The notes beneath the pieces were generated by a model that saw only the letters and a program-made list of their open reading frames with translations, was not told the DNA's origin and ran no database searches. DNA of 64,000 nucleotides, from contig NZ_CP059833.1 in assembly GCF_014117265.1 (NCBI RefSeq), forward strand, positions 2,139,069-2,203,068, in the 5' to 3' direction. Of this stretch, positions 16,478 through 24,767 are shown in pieces (position 1 is the first letter of the stretch; every line of letters starts with the position of its first letter). Origin of the DNA: Corynebacterium hindlerae. Its GTDB lineage: Bacteria > Actinomycetota > Actinomycetes > Mycobacteriales > Mycobacteriaceae. A program made the translations under genes and the position numbers.

Positions 16478-16963
16478 ATGGCACAACACAGTTACACCAT
16501 CGCCGGAAACATCGTCGCTGACCCGAAGTTTCGCCGCATCGAAGCCAACACCTTTTTCACCATGCGTGTTGCCGCGTCCCGGGCTGTGAAGCGAGACGAA
16601 GATAAATGGGACTACTACGACCAGCTGTACCTGACCGTGGAATGCTGGGGAGACCTCGCCGTCAACTGTGCAGCTAGCTTGGGGAAGGGGCTGCCGATCA
16701 TCGCCACTGGAAAGCTGGTGACACATGAGTGGCTGGATGGTAACGGTAAACAGCAGTCCCGAGTAGTGCTGCGCGCCCAGCACGTGGGGGTTGACCTTAA
16801 GTCCCATACCGTGGGGATCAAGAAGGTATCTGAGGTGGACGTAACTCCAGCTGAGGACGTCACCCCTGCTGACGGCCCGGTGGACAACGTCGGAGAAGAG
16901 GAAGGCAACGATCTTGTCTCCGCCGCCACTGGGGACTCGGGAGAGGGGGAGCCACCGTTCTAG
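16478..16963 (+). CDS. ssb: Single-stranded DNA-binding protein (SSB paralogue)
   Basis: ATG 16478 with AAAGGACC upstream gives 161 residues. The OB fold is visible: YTIAGNIVADPKFRRIEANTFFTMRVAASR, then WGDLAVNCAASLGKGLPIIATGKL. The C-terminus is acidic and ends GEGEPPF, close to the SSB tail that recruits partner proteins. The sequence differs from the main SSB expected beside rpsF and rplI, so this is probably the second copy. It sits behind a DnaA-box palindrome, which may link it to replication control. Confidence 0.88.
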   Translation: MAQHSYTIAGNIVADPKFRRIEANTFFTMRVAASRAVKRDEDKWDYYDQLYLTVECWGDLAVNCAASLGKGLPIIATGKLVTHEWLDGNGKQQSRVVLRAQHVGVDLKSHTVGIKKVSEVDVTPAEDVTPADGPVDNVGEEEGNDLVSAATGDSGEGEPPF

Positions 16964-17084
16964 CGAGTCGGGGCGTCGATAAGGCGTGGTGTTGGATTGC
17001 CCCGAGTAGTCCGCGCCATGCCTTGCCCACTCATGTACCCTTTAGGGGACTAAAATTTCTGGACTCTCTACTAAAGGGGCAATC

Positions 17085-18755
17085 TTGGGCGAGTTCATCT
17101 ACACGATGAAGAATGTGCGTAAGGCGCACGGCGATAAGGTCATTCTGGATAACGTCACCATGGCGTTCTACCCGGGCGCCAAGATCGGTGTCGTGGGCCC
17201 GAACGGCGCTGGTAAGTCGTCGATCCTGAAGATCATGGCGGGCATTGACCAGCCATCCAACGGTGAAGCATTCCTGGACCCAGGTGCCACCGTGGGCATC
17301 CTGCTGCAGGAGCCGCCACTGAACGAAGAAAAGACCGTTCGCGAGAACGTGGAAGAAGGCTTGGGTGAGATCTTCGAGAAGAAGCAGCGCTTCGAGCAGA
17401 TCGCCGAAGAAATGGCGACCAACTACACCGACGAGCTCATGGAAGAAATGGGCAAGTTGCAGGAGGAGCTCGACGCAGCTGACGCATGGGAGATCGACTC
17501 CAAGATCGAACAGGCCATGGAAGCACTGCGCTGCCCACCGTCTGACGAACCAGTCACCCACCTGTCCGGTGGTGAACGGCGTCGTGTAGCGCTGGCGAAG
17601 CTGCTGCTGTCCGAACCAGACTTGCTGCTTCTCGACGAGCCGACCAACCACCTGGACGCTGAGTCGGTGCTGTGGCTGGAAAAACACCTCGCGGACTACA
17701 AGGGCGCGGTCCTGGCCGTCACCCACGACCGTTACTTCCTGGACCACGTTGCCGGCTGGATCTGTGAAGTGGACCGCGGCAAGCTGTACCCATACGAGGG
17801 CAACTACTCCACCTACCTGGAGAAGAAGGCAGAGCGCCTCGAAGTTGCTGGCAAGAAGGACCAGAAGCTGCAAAAGCGCCTGAAAGAAGAACTCGCCTGG
17901 GTTCGTTCCGGCGCGAAGGCACGTCAGGCAAAGAACAAGGCCCGTCTGGACCGCTACGAAGAAATGGTCGCCGAGGCCGAGAAGTACAAGAAGCTCGACT
18001 TCGAAGAAATCCAGATCCCAACCCCACCACGCCTGGGTAACCAGGTTGTGGAGGTGAAGAACTTGGAGAAGGGCTTTGACGGGAGCGTCCTGATTAAGGA
18101 CCTGTCGTTCACCCTGCCTCGAAATGGCATCGTGGGCGTTATCGGGCCGAACGGTGTGGGCAAGTCCACCCTGTTTAAAACCATCGTGGGGCTGGAAGAA
18201 CCTGACGCAGGCGACGTGAAAATCGGTCAGACCGTCAAGCTGTCCTACGTGGACCAGGGCCGCGAAAACATTGATCCGGAAAAGACCGTGTGGGAAGTTG
18301 TGTCCGACGGCCTGGACTACATCATCGTCGGTCAGAACGAAATGCCATCCCGCGCCTACCTGTCCGCCTTTGGCTTCAAGGGGCCAGACCAGCAGAAGCC
18401 ATCCAAGGTCCTCTCCGGTGGTGAGCGTAACCGCCTCAACCTGGCGCTAACCCTCAAGCAGGGCGGCAACCTGATCCTCCTCGACGAGCCGACCAACGAC
18501 CTTGACGTGGAAACCCTGTCCTCTCTGGAAAACGCTCTCCAGAACTTCCCGGGCTGCGCTGTGGTCATTTCTCACGACCGTTGGTTCCTCGACCGCACCT
18601 GTACCCACATCCTCGCGTGGGAAGGTAACGTCGCCGAAGGCCAGTGGTTCTGGTTCGAAGGAAACTTCGAAGACTACGAGAAGAACAAGGTGGAACGCCT
18701 CGGAGCGGAAGCCGCCCGGCCATCCCGCGTGACTCACCGCAAGCTGACTCGCTAA
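17085..18755 (+). CDS. ettA: Energy-dependent translational throttle EttA (ABC-F)
   Basis: A 556-residue ABC-F protein starting at TTG 17085 behind AAAGGGG. Two ABC domains are complete: Walker A GPNGAGKSS and GPNGVGKST, signatures LSGGERRRVAL and LSGGERNRLNL, Walker B LLLLDEPTNHLD and LILLDEPTNDLD. The basic linker between them (about 240-305) carries the ABC_tran_Xtn region that touches the ribosome. EttA gates entry into elongation according to ATP level. Length matches the family (about 555). Confidence 0.95.
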   Translation: MGEFIYTMKNVRKAHGDKVILDNVTMAFYPGAKIGVVGPNGAGKSSILKIMAGIDQPSNGEAFLDPGATVGILLQEPPLNEEKTVRENVEEGLGEIFEKKQRFEQIAEEMATNYTDELMEEMGKLQEELDAADAWEIDSKIEQAMEALRCPPSDEPVTHLSGGERRRVALAKLLLSEPDLLLLDEPTNHLDAESVLWLEKHLADYKGAVLAVTHDRYFLDHVAGWICEVDRGKLYPYEGNYSTYLEKKAERLEVAGKKDQKLQKRLKEELAWVRSGAKARQAKNKARLDRYEEMVAEAEKYKKLDFEEIQIPTPPRLGNQVVEVKNLEKGFDGSVLIKDLSFTLPRNGIVGVIGPNGVGKSTLFKTIVGLEEPDAGDVKIGQTVKLSYVDQGRENIDPEKTVWEVVSDGLDYIIVGQNEMPSRAYLSAFGFKGPDQQKPSKVLSGGERNRLNLALTLKQGGNLILLDEPTNDLDVETLSSLENALQNFPGCAVVISHDRWFLDRTCTHILAWEGNVAEGQWFWFEGNFEDYEKNKVERLGAEAARPSRVTHRKLTR

Positions 18756-18766
18756 GAGCACTAGCC

Positions 18767-18794
18767 AATAGCCCCGTTAGCGGGGCTATTTTTG
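18767..18794 (+). terminator. Terminator of ettA
   Basis: AATAGCCCCG/CGGGGCTATT with loop TTAG followed by TTT. Confidence 0.85.
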
Positions 18795-18947
18795 TATTCG
18801 GAACTTTAAAGAAGGGACATTACCAAGCAGTTTTACCCGCTGTCGCCTTAGTGGCGGCCTGATAGTGTGTGTGGCAGTGACACTGCTATTAAGATGGCTG
18901 TGTCGCAGTATCATCGCCTAAGCAGGCGCTGGAATCGAGGAGGATCT

Positions 18948-19436
18948 ATGACCGACGCGCAGGGAAATCGGCTGCTTTCTGGCCCCGTGCACACGACGAA
19001 GATTCCGGTACGATGGGGCGATTTTGATCGTTTTGGGCACATCAACAACGCTTCTTACATTGAGATTGCGCAGGAAGCACGTGCGGTTTTCGCGATGGAG
19101 GAGTTTGTTGAGCGCGGTCACGCTATGCCCGCAGCTTTTGTGCGTTCGATGAAGATCGATTACTTGAGTGCAATCATGCCGGACACGATGGAAGTGATGG
19201 TTGAGACTCAGGTTGTTCGGATCGGCCGTACGTCGTTCACCACGGTGCAGCAGCTGAAGGACCGCCATGGCTCGTTGGCGTGCGTGGTGGAGTGTGTGCA
19301 GATCACTGTGGATCTTAAGACGGGCAAACCTCGTCCCATTGAGGATTTTGAGCGCAAGGTTCTCGCTAGCGTGTCTACGCCGGAGGCCGCCCTCGGGTCC
19401 GGCGAAAATGAAGAAAACGAAGACGGCGAAGATTAG
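18948..19436 (+). CDS. Acyl-CoA thioesterase, hot-dog fold
   Basis: ATG 18948 with GGAGGAT upstream gives 162 residues. The 4HBT motif is clear: VRWGDFDRFGHINNASYIEIAQEARAVF with the catalytic Asp, then MKIDYLSAIMPDTMEVMV. It should hydrolyse acyl-CoA thioesters in the cytoplasm. The C-terminus is very acidic (GENEENEDGED). The order ettA-thioesterase-conserved protein is also found in mycobacteria (Rv2477c region). The in-frame start at 18867 has no support. Confidence 0.88.
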   Translation: MTDAQGNRLLSGPVHTTKIPVRWGDFDRFGHINNASYIEIAQEARAVFAMEEFVERGHAMPAAFVRSMKIDYLSAIMPDTMEVMVETQVVRIGRTSFTTVQQLKDRHGSLACVVECVQITVDLKTGKPRPIEDFERKVLASVSTPEAALGSGENEENEDGED

Positions 19437-19438
19437 GG

Positions 19439-20044
19439 ATGCTGCCTGCTTTTAAGGTGTCGCAGGGCGAGCGCGGGCTGCGTTCGCTGTTGCAACGCGC
19501 GGTGGCTCTGGATGCGCGTGCGCTCGTGAGGGTGCAACCGCTTGCGGGCGGTGCGCTTGATGTCTTTGTTACTACCCCTTTTGAGGTGCTGGCTTCGCGC
19601 CGGGTGTTGGGGGAGGTCAGTGGCGATGCGGTGTTCTTAGCGCAGCAGCTTATCGACGGCCAACTCTCCCCGAGCCCCGTTGCGGCGTGGCCGGGAGCTT
19701 TGCCACCGGCAACCGGTTTTGTGGAACTGGACGTACTACCGGTAGATGTAGTGCACGAGTTGGCGGAACAGGGCCGGGCGTTGGCACGTCAGTTCTCTGG
19801 GCCACTTGGCCCGCCGAAGTCGCTACTCGATCAGCGGGTGTTGCGTGTCGAGGGCGACGGCGGGATCGCCGAGGTATCGATGCGGGCGATTTTCACCTGT
19901 ACTTCTTTGGGGCTTATCCCCGGTATTGCGACTCACCCTGACCTGCCGCGGCATTTGCGGGTCGCGAGTAAGGGCCGGTGGGTGCGTATCGACGCACCGT
20001 TTGGCTCGGTCTACGAGTCCCGCGGGATTAACCTGCTGGTTTAG
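19439..20044 (+). CDS. Conserved actinobacterial protein of unknown function
   Basis: A 201-residue soluble protein starting three bases after the thioesterase stop, so co-transcribed. It contains ARALVRVQPLAGGALDVFVTTPFEVLASR and DQRVLRVEGDGGIAEVSMRAIFTCTSLGLIPG. By position it corresponds to the conserved gene near Rv2474c in mycobacteria. No catalytic motif is evident. Confidence 0.75.
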   Translation: MLPAFKVSQGERGLRSLLQRAVALDARALVRVQPLAGGALDVFVTTPFEVLASRRVLGEVSGDAVFLAQQLIDGQLSPSPVAAWPGALPPATGFVELDVLPVDVVHELAEQGRALARQFSGPLGPPKSLLDQRVLRVEGDGGIAEVSMRAIFTCTSLGLIPGIATHPDLPRHLRVASKGRWVRIDAPFGSVYESRGINLLV

Positions 20045-20421
20045 TCCGCCCTGTTAATCAGCATGTCGGCAACGCGCACCATGTGATCCCACATGGCGGC
20101 GCGGTGCTCGTCGCTGAGGTCTGATTCTGGGATGGTATCGAGGGACGCCTGCATGATCTCCAGCCACCGCTTCGCCTCTGCCACACCGATGGGGAATCGG
20201 TTGTGGCGCATACGTAGCCGCGGGTGGCCGCGCTGCTCCGAGAAGGTCTGGGGGCCGCCCCAGTATTGGGCAAGGAACCAGCGGAGCCGGTCCTCGGCGC
20301 CCTCCCAATCATCGTCCGGGTACATGGGGCCGATGAGGTCGTCGGCCCGCATGCGCTGGTAGAACTCGTGGACGATTCTGTTGAAGGTGGCTTCGCCACC
20401 CACGGCATCATAGAAGGTCAT
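20041..20421 (-). CDS. glbO: Truncated hemoglobin, group II
   Basis: ATG 20421 gives 126 residues. The trHbO pattern is present: MTFYDAVGGEATFNRIVHEFYQRM with the Phe and Tyr of helices A-B, FLAQYWGGP, HPRLRMRHNRFPIG with the proximal His, and RWLEIMQASLD with TrpG8. It binds oxygen and peroxide and is essential or near essential in related bacteria. Its start overlaps the MscS stop by four bases, so both are coupled. The upstream in-frame start at 20523 lies within mscS. Confidence 0.93.
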   Translation of the reverse strand: MTFYDAVGGEATFNRIVHEFYQRMRADDLIGPMYPDDDWEGAEDRLRWFLAQYWGGPQTFSEQRGHPRLRMRHNRFPIGVAEAKRWLEIMQASLDTIPESDLSDEHRAAMWDHMVRVADMLINRAD

Positions 20422-21344
20422 GTGCGGTCTTTCAGTTGCGGAAGATAGTGGTAGGGCGGTTTGATTCCCGCTGCGCTGAGGGCTGGGACAATGCGGGCGA
20501 GCATTTCGCGCTGCACGGACCATTGCATTCCTGGTTTCGTTTTTACTCGCACTCGGACAGTCATGTGGTCAAACTTTATCGCGTTCACTCCATCGACCAC
20601 CGGGGAGTCGAGGATGTCCGTTGCCAAATCGGCTTCCTCAGCCGCTGCGGTGGCGGCCTTAAGGATGGTTTCCTTCGCTACGGCGACATCGTTGTCGAGG
20701 GCAAGGGGTACGTCGATACGCGCTACGGCGTAGCCCTGGCTGAAGTTACCGATGCGCAGGATCTCACCGTTTCGCACGAACCACACCGTGCCGTCGATGT
20801 CGCGTAGCGTGGTGAGCCGAAGACTGACATCTTCCACGGTGCCGGTAAGCTCGCCGACATCGATCGTGTCGCCTACGCCATACTGATCTTCGACCAGCAT
20901 GAAGATTCCGGAAAGGAAGTCCTTCACCAAGGATTGCGCGCCAAAGCCCAACGCCACACCGACCACACCAGCGGAGGCGATAATCGGGGCAACATTGACT
21001 CCGATTTCATCCAGAATCGCGATGATGGCCCAGAGCCACACGAATAGCGACAATGCGGAGGTCGCTACTGCTCCGAGCGTGCGGATGCGCGATTCCCGAC
21101 GCGGATCGGTGGGATCCGCTGCCGGTTTTTCTTCGGAACGCAACGGACCGAGCGTCGGCAAGCGCGGTGGCGTGTCAATGATGCGTTGCGTTAACTTGCG
21201 TACCACTCGGCGCAGCGCCCAGTTGGCCACCAGGGCCAACACCAAGATGAACGCAATCTGGATAGGGCGGTCTACTAACCACAACTGGGTAGTCGGGTTA
21301 TCCCACCATGTGGATACTGACGAAATCATGTGGTTTTGCATCAC
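20418..21344 (-). CDS. Small-conductance mechanosensitive channel (MscS family)
   Basis: A 308-residue membrane protein. Helices are seen at about 25-45 and 92-112; the pore helix region reads APIIASAGVVGVALGFGAQSLVKDFLSGIF, the MscS hallmark, followed by the beta domain GDTIDVGELTGTVEDVSLRLTTLRDIDG. It opens under membrane tension and releases solutes on hypo-osmotic shock. The start may be GTG 21344, ATG 21341 or ATG 21329; no ribosome binding site decides between them. Confidence 0.92.
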   Translation of the reverse strand: MMQNHMISSVSTWWDNPTTQLWLVDRPIQIAFILVLALVANWALRRVVRKLTQRIIDTPPRLPTLGPLRSEEKPAADPTDPRRESRIRTLGAVATSALSLFVWLWAIIAILDEIGVNVAPIIASAGVVGVALGFGAQSLVKDFLSGIFMLVEDQYGVGDTIDVGELTGTVEDVSLRLTTLRDIDGTVWFVRNGEILRIGNFSQGYAVARIDVPLALDNDVAVAKETILKAATAAAEEADLATDILDSPVVDGVNAIKFDHMTVRVRVKTKPGMQWSVQREMLARIVPALSAAGIKPPYHYLPQLKDRT

Positions 21345-21362
21345 CGCACCAGGGTAGCGAAC

Positions 21363-21851
21363 TTAAGCGCATGCAGCAGTGATGACGAAGGTCATATCCA
21401 AACGCTGGGATTGGTTGCCAATCACGCGGGTTCCTTCGGCCGTGCCGGACACCGTGGTTACGCCGTCCGCGCGCGTCAACTCCACAGGGATGGCGTGATT
21501 GGTGATCTCGACGGCGTCTTCCGCATCGGAGATCGAAAGAGTTTGCACTCCTTGGCCGTCAATGATCACACTCGCAGCGTTTTTGGCGGGCATTTCGCCC
21601 AGGATGATGGTCGTGGTTTCGCCATGGGTTGCGCATACAGCGGGGGTACCCGAAGGGAGGACCTGGTAGCCGTTAAGGAAAGCAGACCCTGTGGACTGTT
21701 GACTTTGCGTCGTGTTTGCAGGTGCGACAGGTGCCGGATCTTGTTTCTCCAGGTTAGTGGCCACTTTTTCTTCGTTGGTAGCGCAGGCCGTGAGGGCGAA
21801 AAACAAGAGCGGAATCGCGGTGAGCGCGCGAAGAGGACGTGGTGTGGCCAT
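21363..21851 (-). CDS. LpqH-like lipoprotein
   Basis: ATG 21851 gives 162 residues with signal peptide and lipobox LTAC. After a Ser/Gln-rich linker comes a beta-rich domain starting NGYQVLPSGTPAVCATHGE and ending ITAACA, so two Cys could pair. This spacing is like the mycobacterial 19-kDa antigen LpqH. It is expected on the outer face of the membrane. Function is unknown. Confidence 0.75.
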   Translation of the reverse strand: MATPRPLRALTAIPLLFFALTACATNEEKVATNLEKQDPAPVAPANTTQSQQSTGSAFLNGYQVLPSGTPAVCATHGETTTIILGEMPAKNAASVIIDGQGVQTLSISDAEDAVEITNHAIPVELTRADGVTTVSGTAEGTRVIGNQSQRLDMTFVITAACA

Positions 21852-21892
21852 GTCCTCCACAGTAGTCGACCAGGAAGTAGACAGAAAGTTAG

Positions 21893-21905
21893 TGAATGAT
21901 TTTCA
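21893..21905. promoter_or_regulatory. Zur/Fur-like half-palindrome upstream of the surface protein gene
   Basis: TGAATGATTTTCA resembles the zinc-uptake regulator site of actinobacteria (TGAAAATCATTTTCA) but is two bases shorter in the left arm. Position, 67 bases before the start, is suitable. The match is partial. Confidence 0.35.
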
Positions 21906-21971
21906 GTAAGAGAAAACTTCGGTGTATCTTCTTGGTAAATAATTAAAAATATTTTCAAGAAAGAGTCAGCC

Positions 21972-24626
21972 GTGAAGAAATTGCAGAGGGTTGTGGGTGT
22001 GCTCCTGGCGGGGTCCCTATGTCTCAATCCACACATCGCAGTGGCGGGGCCCAATGATGACAAGTCCATCGCTACCGAGGAACACGTAGATTCGCCCAAA
22101 ATTTTCTGGGAAGGCGACAGCTTCCTCCTCAAGTCGGAAAGCTCCCAAGGGCTAAAGCCCATCGAGGAAACCGCTAACTGGATTGGGAAAGGCGACACCA
22201 GTAAGAAACAGCAGTATGTGTGGCAAGTGGGAGATGACCCGCGCCTGGAGTTCCTGGGCGACGAAGGCGACCTGCTGTACTGGGCACCTGCAGCTGTGGA
22301 CAAGGGATACCCGATCTGGATCGGTTTCGGCGCCGACATTGGCATCCCCGTGGAGCAGTTCCGGGATGAATCCTTCCAACTCGATCTCATTGATTTCGAC
22401 GGCCCCGGAAAGATGGAGCTGTTTACAGCTTCTACCGAGGACTTTCCTGTCACTCGGCTGCTTTCTAGCCACGATCAGGGAAGGCGCAGCTCCTGGATCA
22501 ATCCAGGCATGCATACCCACAACGAAACCACCTTCACCCGGCCCGGCCAGTACACCGCCACCTACCGTGCCTCCGCGCGTGACCTCGAGGGAAAACTGGT
22601 TGCTTCCAAGCCACAAACCGTTGCTTGGCAGGTAGGCGGCACTCGCCCGAGTTCCGATGGGCTTGGCAATATCCGCACTGCTTACGACAAGGCCACGGAG
22701 GGAGACACCAGCAAATATTCCTTCACCATCCAGCCCCATGACAGTTCTTCCGGTGGAAAGGACGCGCAGTACCTCACCGATCTCACTTTCTCCACGGGCT
22801 CTAGTTCGGATTCAGGAACTGCGGTCTTTTACATCGACGGCTACTACCTGGCAGAAGTGCCGGTAAAAAATGGCACCGCTACCTGGCCGGAGATGATCGG
22901 CTCCCAGAGGAGCAACTTCCAGGTGGTGTACATTCCTGCGGGCAAGGGCGCCCGGTGGGTTTCTGAGCCCCTAGAATACGAGCGCACCGCAGAGGGCTTA
23001 ACGACGCAGCAGGCCGGTAACTTCCCTGAACCGGCATCCCAGGACCCTGCACCCGCATTCGACTACAGCGATAAAGAGCTCACCGATAACTCCGTCACCA
23101 TCTCCACCGAACCCTATGAGCGTGGTGAGGATATGGTCGCCATTACCGTACAGCCAGCAGATGATCGGATTTCTTTCCGAGTCCGGGGTGGATATTACGA
23201 GTCTGAGGATGCGGAATACCCAGATTGCGAAGTCAACTTCATCTCGGCTCCTGGGGAGAGGACCCAGGTGGAAACGCGGGAAGGCTGCACAAGCCCTGGG
23301 ATGGTGCTGCGCCTAGAACTCACCCCGGATGCCACCACCATCGCGCAGCGCAGCAACTTCAGCATGGTTGTTCCAGAATCAGGTGAAGTGTCGGGTGAAA
23401 CAAAATGGGCTAAATCACAGGGCGCGGAAAGCGACCCCGATCCGGTAACTTCAGCGCCGGCCACGCCTACCTCTGCTGTTCCTGAGCCGAAAGAAACCGC
23501 TTCGCCAACTGCTGCGCCCGCTTCGCCAACTGCTGCGCCCGCAGAGCCTGCCGTCCCCGGGAAAAACGAGCCAACCAAGACAGCGGAGCCTCAGCCGGAT
23601 CCTAAGAAACCAGCACAGAAATGCGAGAAGCTTCGCATTGACGACGGCCACGTCGACCTAGGCCCCGTCATGCTGAACGACAAGCTGACATTTGCACTGG
23701 GGGATGATTCCGGAATCCACTTTAAAGGGCATGCCACCCACGACGTGTCGAATGTTGCGCTGGTGGTCAAGCCACATGCTCGTCAGGAAATCGGTAAGAA
23801 AGGCATCACAGTAGAAAAATTCCCCTTCTTGAAGGGAACCGGTGACCATGTGTGGGCGCTATCCCAGTCTCAAAAGCAAGGACTGATTTGGCCCGGGTTC
23901 TCCTCTGAACACGTTCCTGGTTTGGAAAAAGGCACTCAGGTGACCTTTGAGATTCAACCACTGGAAGCGCCCAAGGACGGTCAGTGGTGGGCGTTTCTTA
24001 CCGACAACTTCGGAACTAAAGTCCAGGAGATGCTGGCCAGCTCCGACGGCCCCGCGTCCTTCAAACGGGACGGTCGCGTACACATGCACAACTATTGGAT
24101 GTTCACTAAGCCGGGAATCTATCGCATGAAGATGCGTACCCTTATCGGCTCAGATCAAGCAACTGAATGGAACACGGTGACTTTCCACGTCCTGGATAAA
24201 GGGCAAACGGAAATTGCCGACGACGAATGCGCTCCCGAAAGCAATCCGAGCGTACCGGGGGCTCCGAGCTTACCGGGGGCTCCAGGCGGCAAGGATACCT
24301 CCAAAGGAAATTCGGACCTGCTCACTGCTGGCCTGGTTACCGCTGGCGTGGTCGCAGCTGCCAAAGTAGTCAAGGATCTGAAAAACGCTGCGGCACCCCA
24401 GAAGGAAGGGGGAAGCAGCCAGTCTGCAGTGGCCCAGGGCGGAACTAAATCACAAGCGTCACACACAGGAGCGCAGCAAACTGCTGGCACCAATGCTGCC
24501 CCAGCACAACCCGGCAAAAAGATGCTTGCTTCCACAGGTGCCAACGTGATGATTCTGATTGGTCTTGCGATGTGGTTGGCCGGTATGGGGTTTGCGTTCC
24601 TGTCGCTGCGTAGGCTGCGTGGATAG
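21972..24626 (+). CDS. Sortase-anchored surface protein with two actinobacterial choice-of-anchor repeats
   Basis: An 884-residue secreted protein starting at GTG 21972, with signal peptide ending AVA-G. Two similar domains of about 200 residues (35-240 and 560-770) each contain the repeat signature HTHNETTFTRPGQYTATYRA or HNYWMFTKPGIYRMKMRT, typical of the choice-of-anchor M class. A Pro/Ala/Thr/Glu-rich spacer (about 490-550) lies between. The C-terminus has LASTG, a hydrophobic helix and RRLRG, a complete sorting signal with an L-A-S-T-G variant of LPxTG. Related proteins are encoded with metal ABC transporters; no transporter is adjacent here. A Zur-like site upstream hints at zinc control. 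Confidence 0.82.
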   Translation: MKKLQRVVGVLLAGSLCLNPHIAVAGPNDDKSIATEEHVDSPKIFWEGDSFLLKSESSQGLKPIEETANWIGKGDTSKKQQYVWQVGDDPRLEFLGDEGDLLYWAPAAVDKGYPIWIGFGADIGIPVEQFRDESFQLDLIDFDGPGKMELFTASTEDFPVTRLLSSHDQGRRSSWINPGMHTHNETTFTRPGQYTATYRASARDLEGKLVASKPQTVAWQVGGTRPSSDGLGNIRTAYDKATEGDTSKYSFTIQPHDSSSGGKDAQYLTDLTFSTGSSSDSGTAVFYIDGYYLAEVPVKNGTATWPEMIGSQRSNFQVVYIPAGKGARWVSEPLEYERTAEGLTTQQAGNFPEPASQDPAPAFDYSDKELTDNSVTISTEPYERGEDMVAITVQPADDRISFRVRGGYYESEDAEYPDCEVNFISAPGERTQVETREGCTSPGMVLRLELTPDATTIAQRSNFSMVVPESGEVSGETKWAKSQGAESDPDPVTSAPATPTSAVPEPKETASPTAAPASPTAAPAEPAVPGKNEPTKTAEPQPDPKKPAQKCEKLRIDDGHVDLGPVMLNDKLTFALGDDSGIHFKGHATHDVSNVALVVKPHARQEIGKKGITVEKFPFLKGTGDHVWALSQSQKQGLIWPGFSSEHVPGLEKGTQVTFEIQPLEAPKDGQWWAFLTDNFGTKVQEMLASSDGPASFKRDGRVHMHNYWMFTKPGIYRMKMRTLIGSDQATEWNTVTFHVLDKGQTEIADDECAPESNPSVPGAPSLPGAPGGKDTSKGNSDLLTAGLVTAGVVAAAKVVKDLKNAAAPQKEGGSSQSAVAQGGTKSQASHTGAQQTAGTNAAPAQPGKKMLASTGANVMILIGLAMWLAGMGFAFLSLRRLRG

Positions 24627-24645
24627 CGATTTGTTTTTCGTTTCC

Positions 24646-24705
24646 AATCCCTTCGCCTTTGGCATCGATTTTCCTGGGAGTTTGTGTCGGGAAGGCGAAG
24701 GGATT
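24646..24705. terminator. Bidirectional terminator between surface protein and pepN
   Basis: Perfect 14-base arms AATCCCTTCGCCTT (24646-24659) and AAGGCGAAGGGATT (24692-24705) with a 32-base loop between convergent genes. Confidence 0.65.
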
Positions 24706-24767
24706 TGTCCCGCAGCAACAATCCCTATCGCGTTACCACAACAGCACGTGCCTCACCCAAAAAATAT

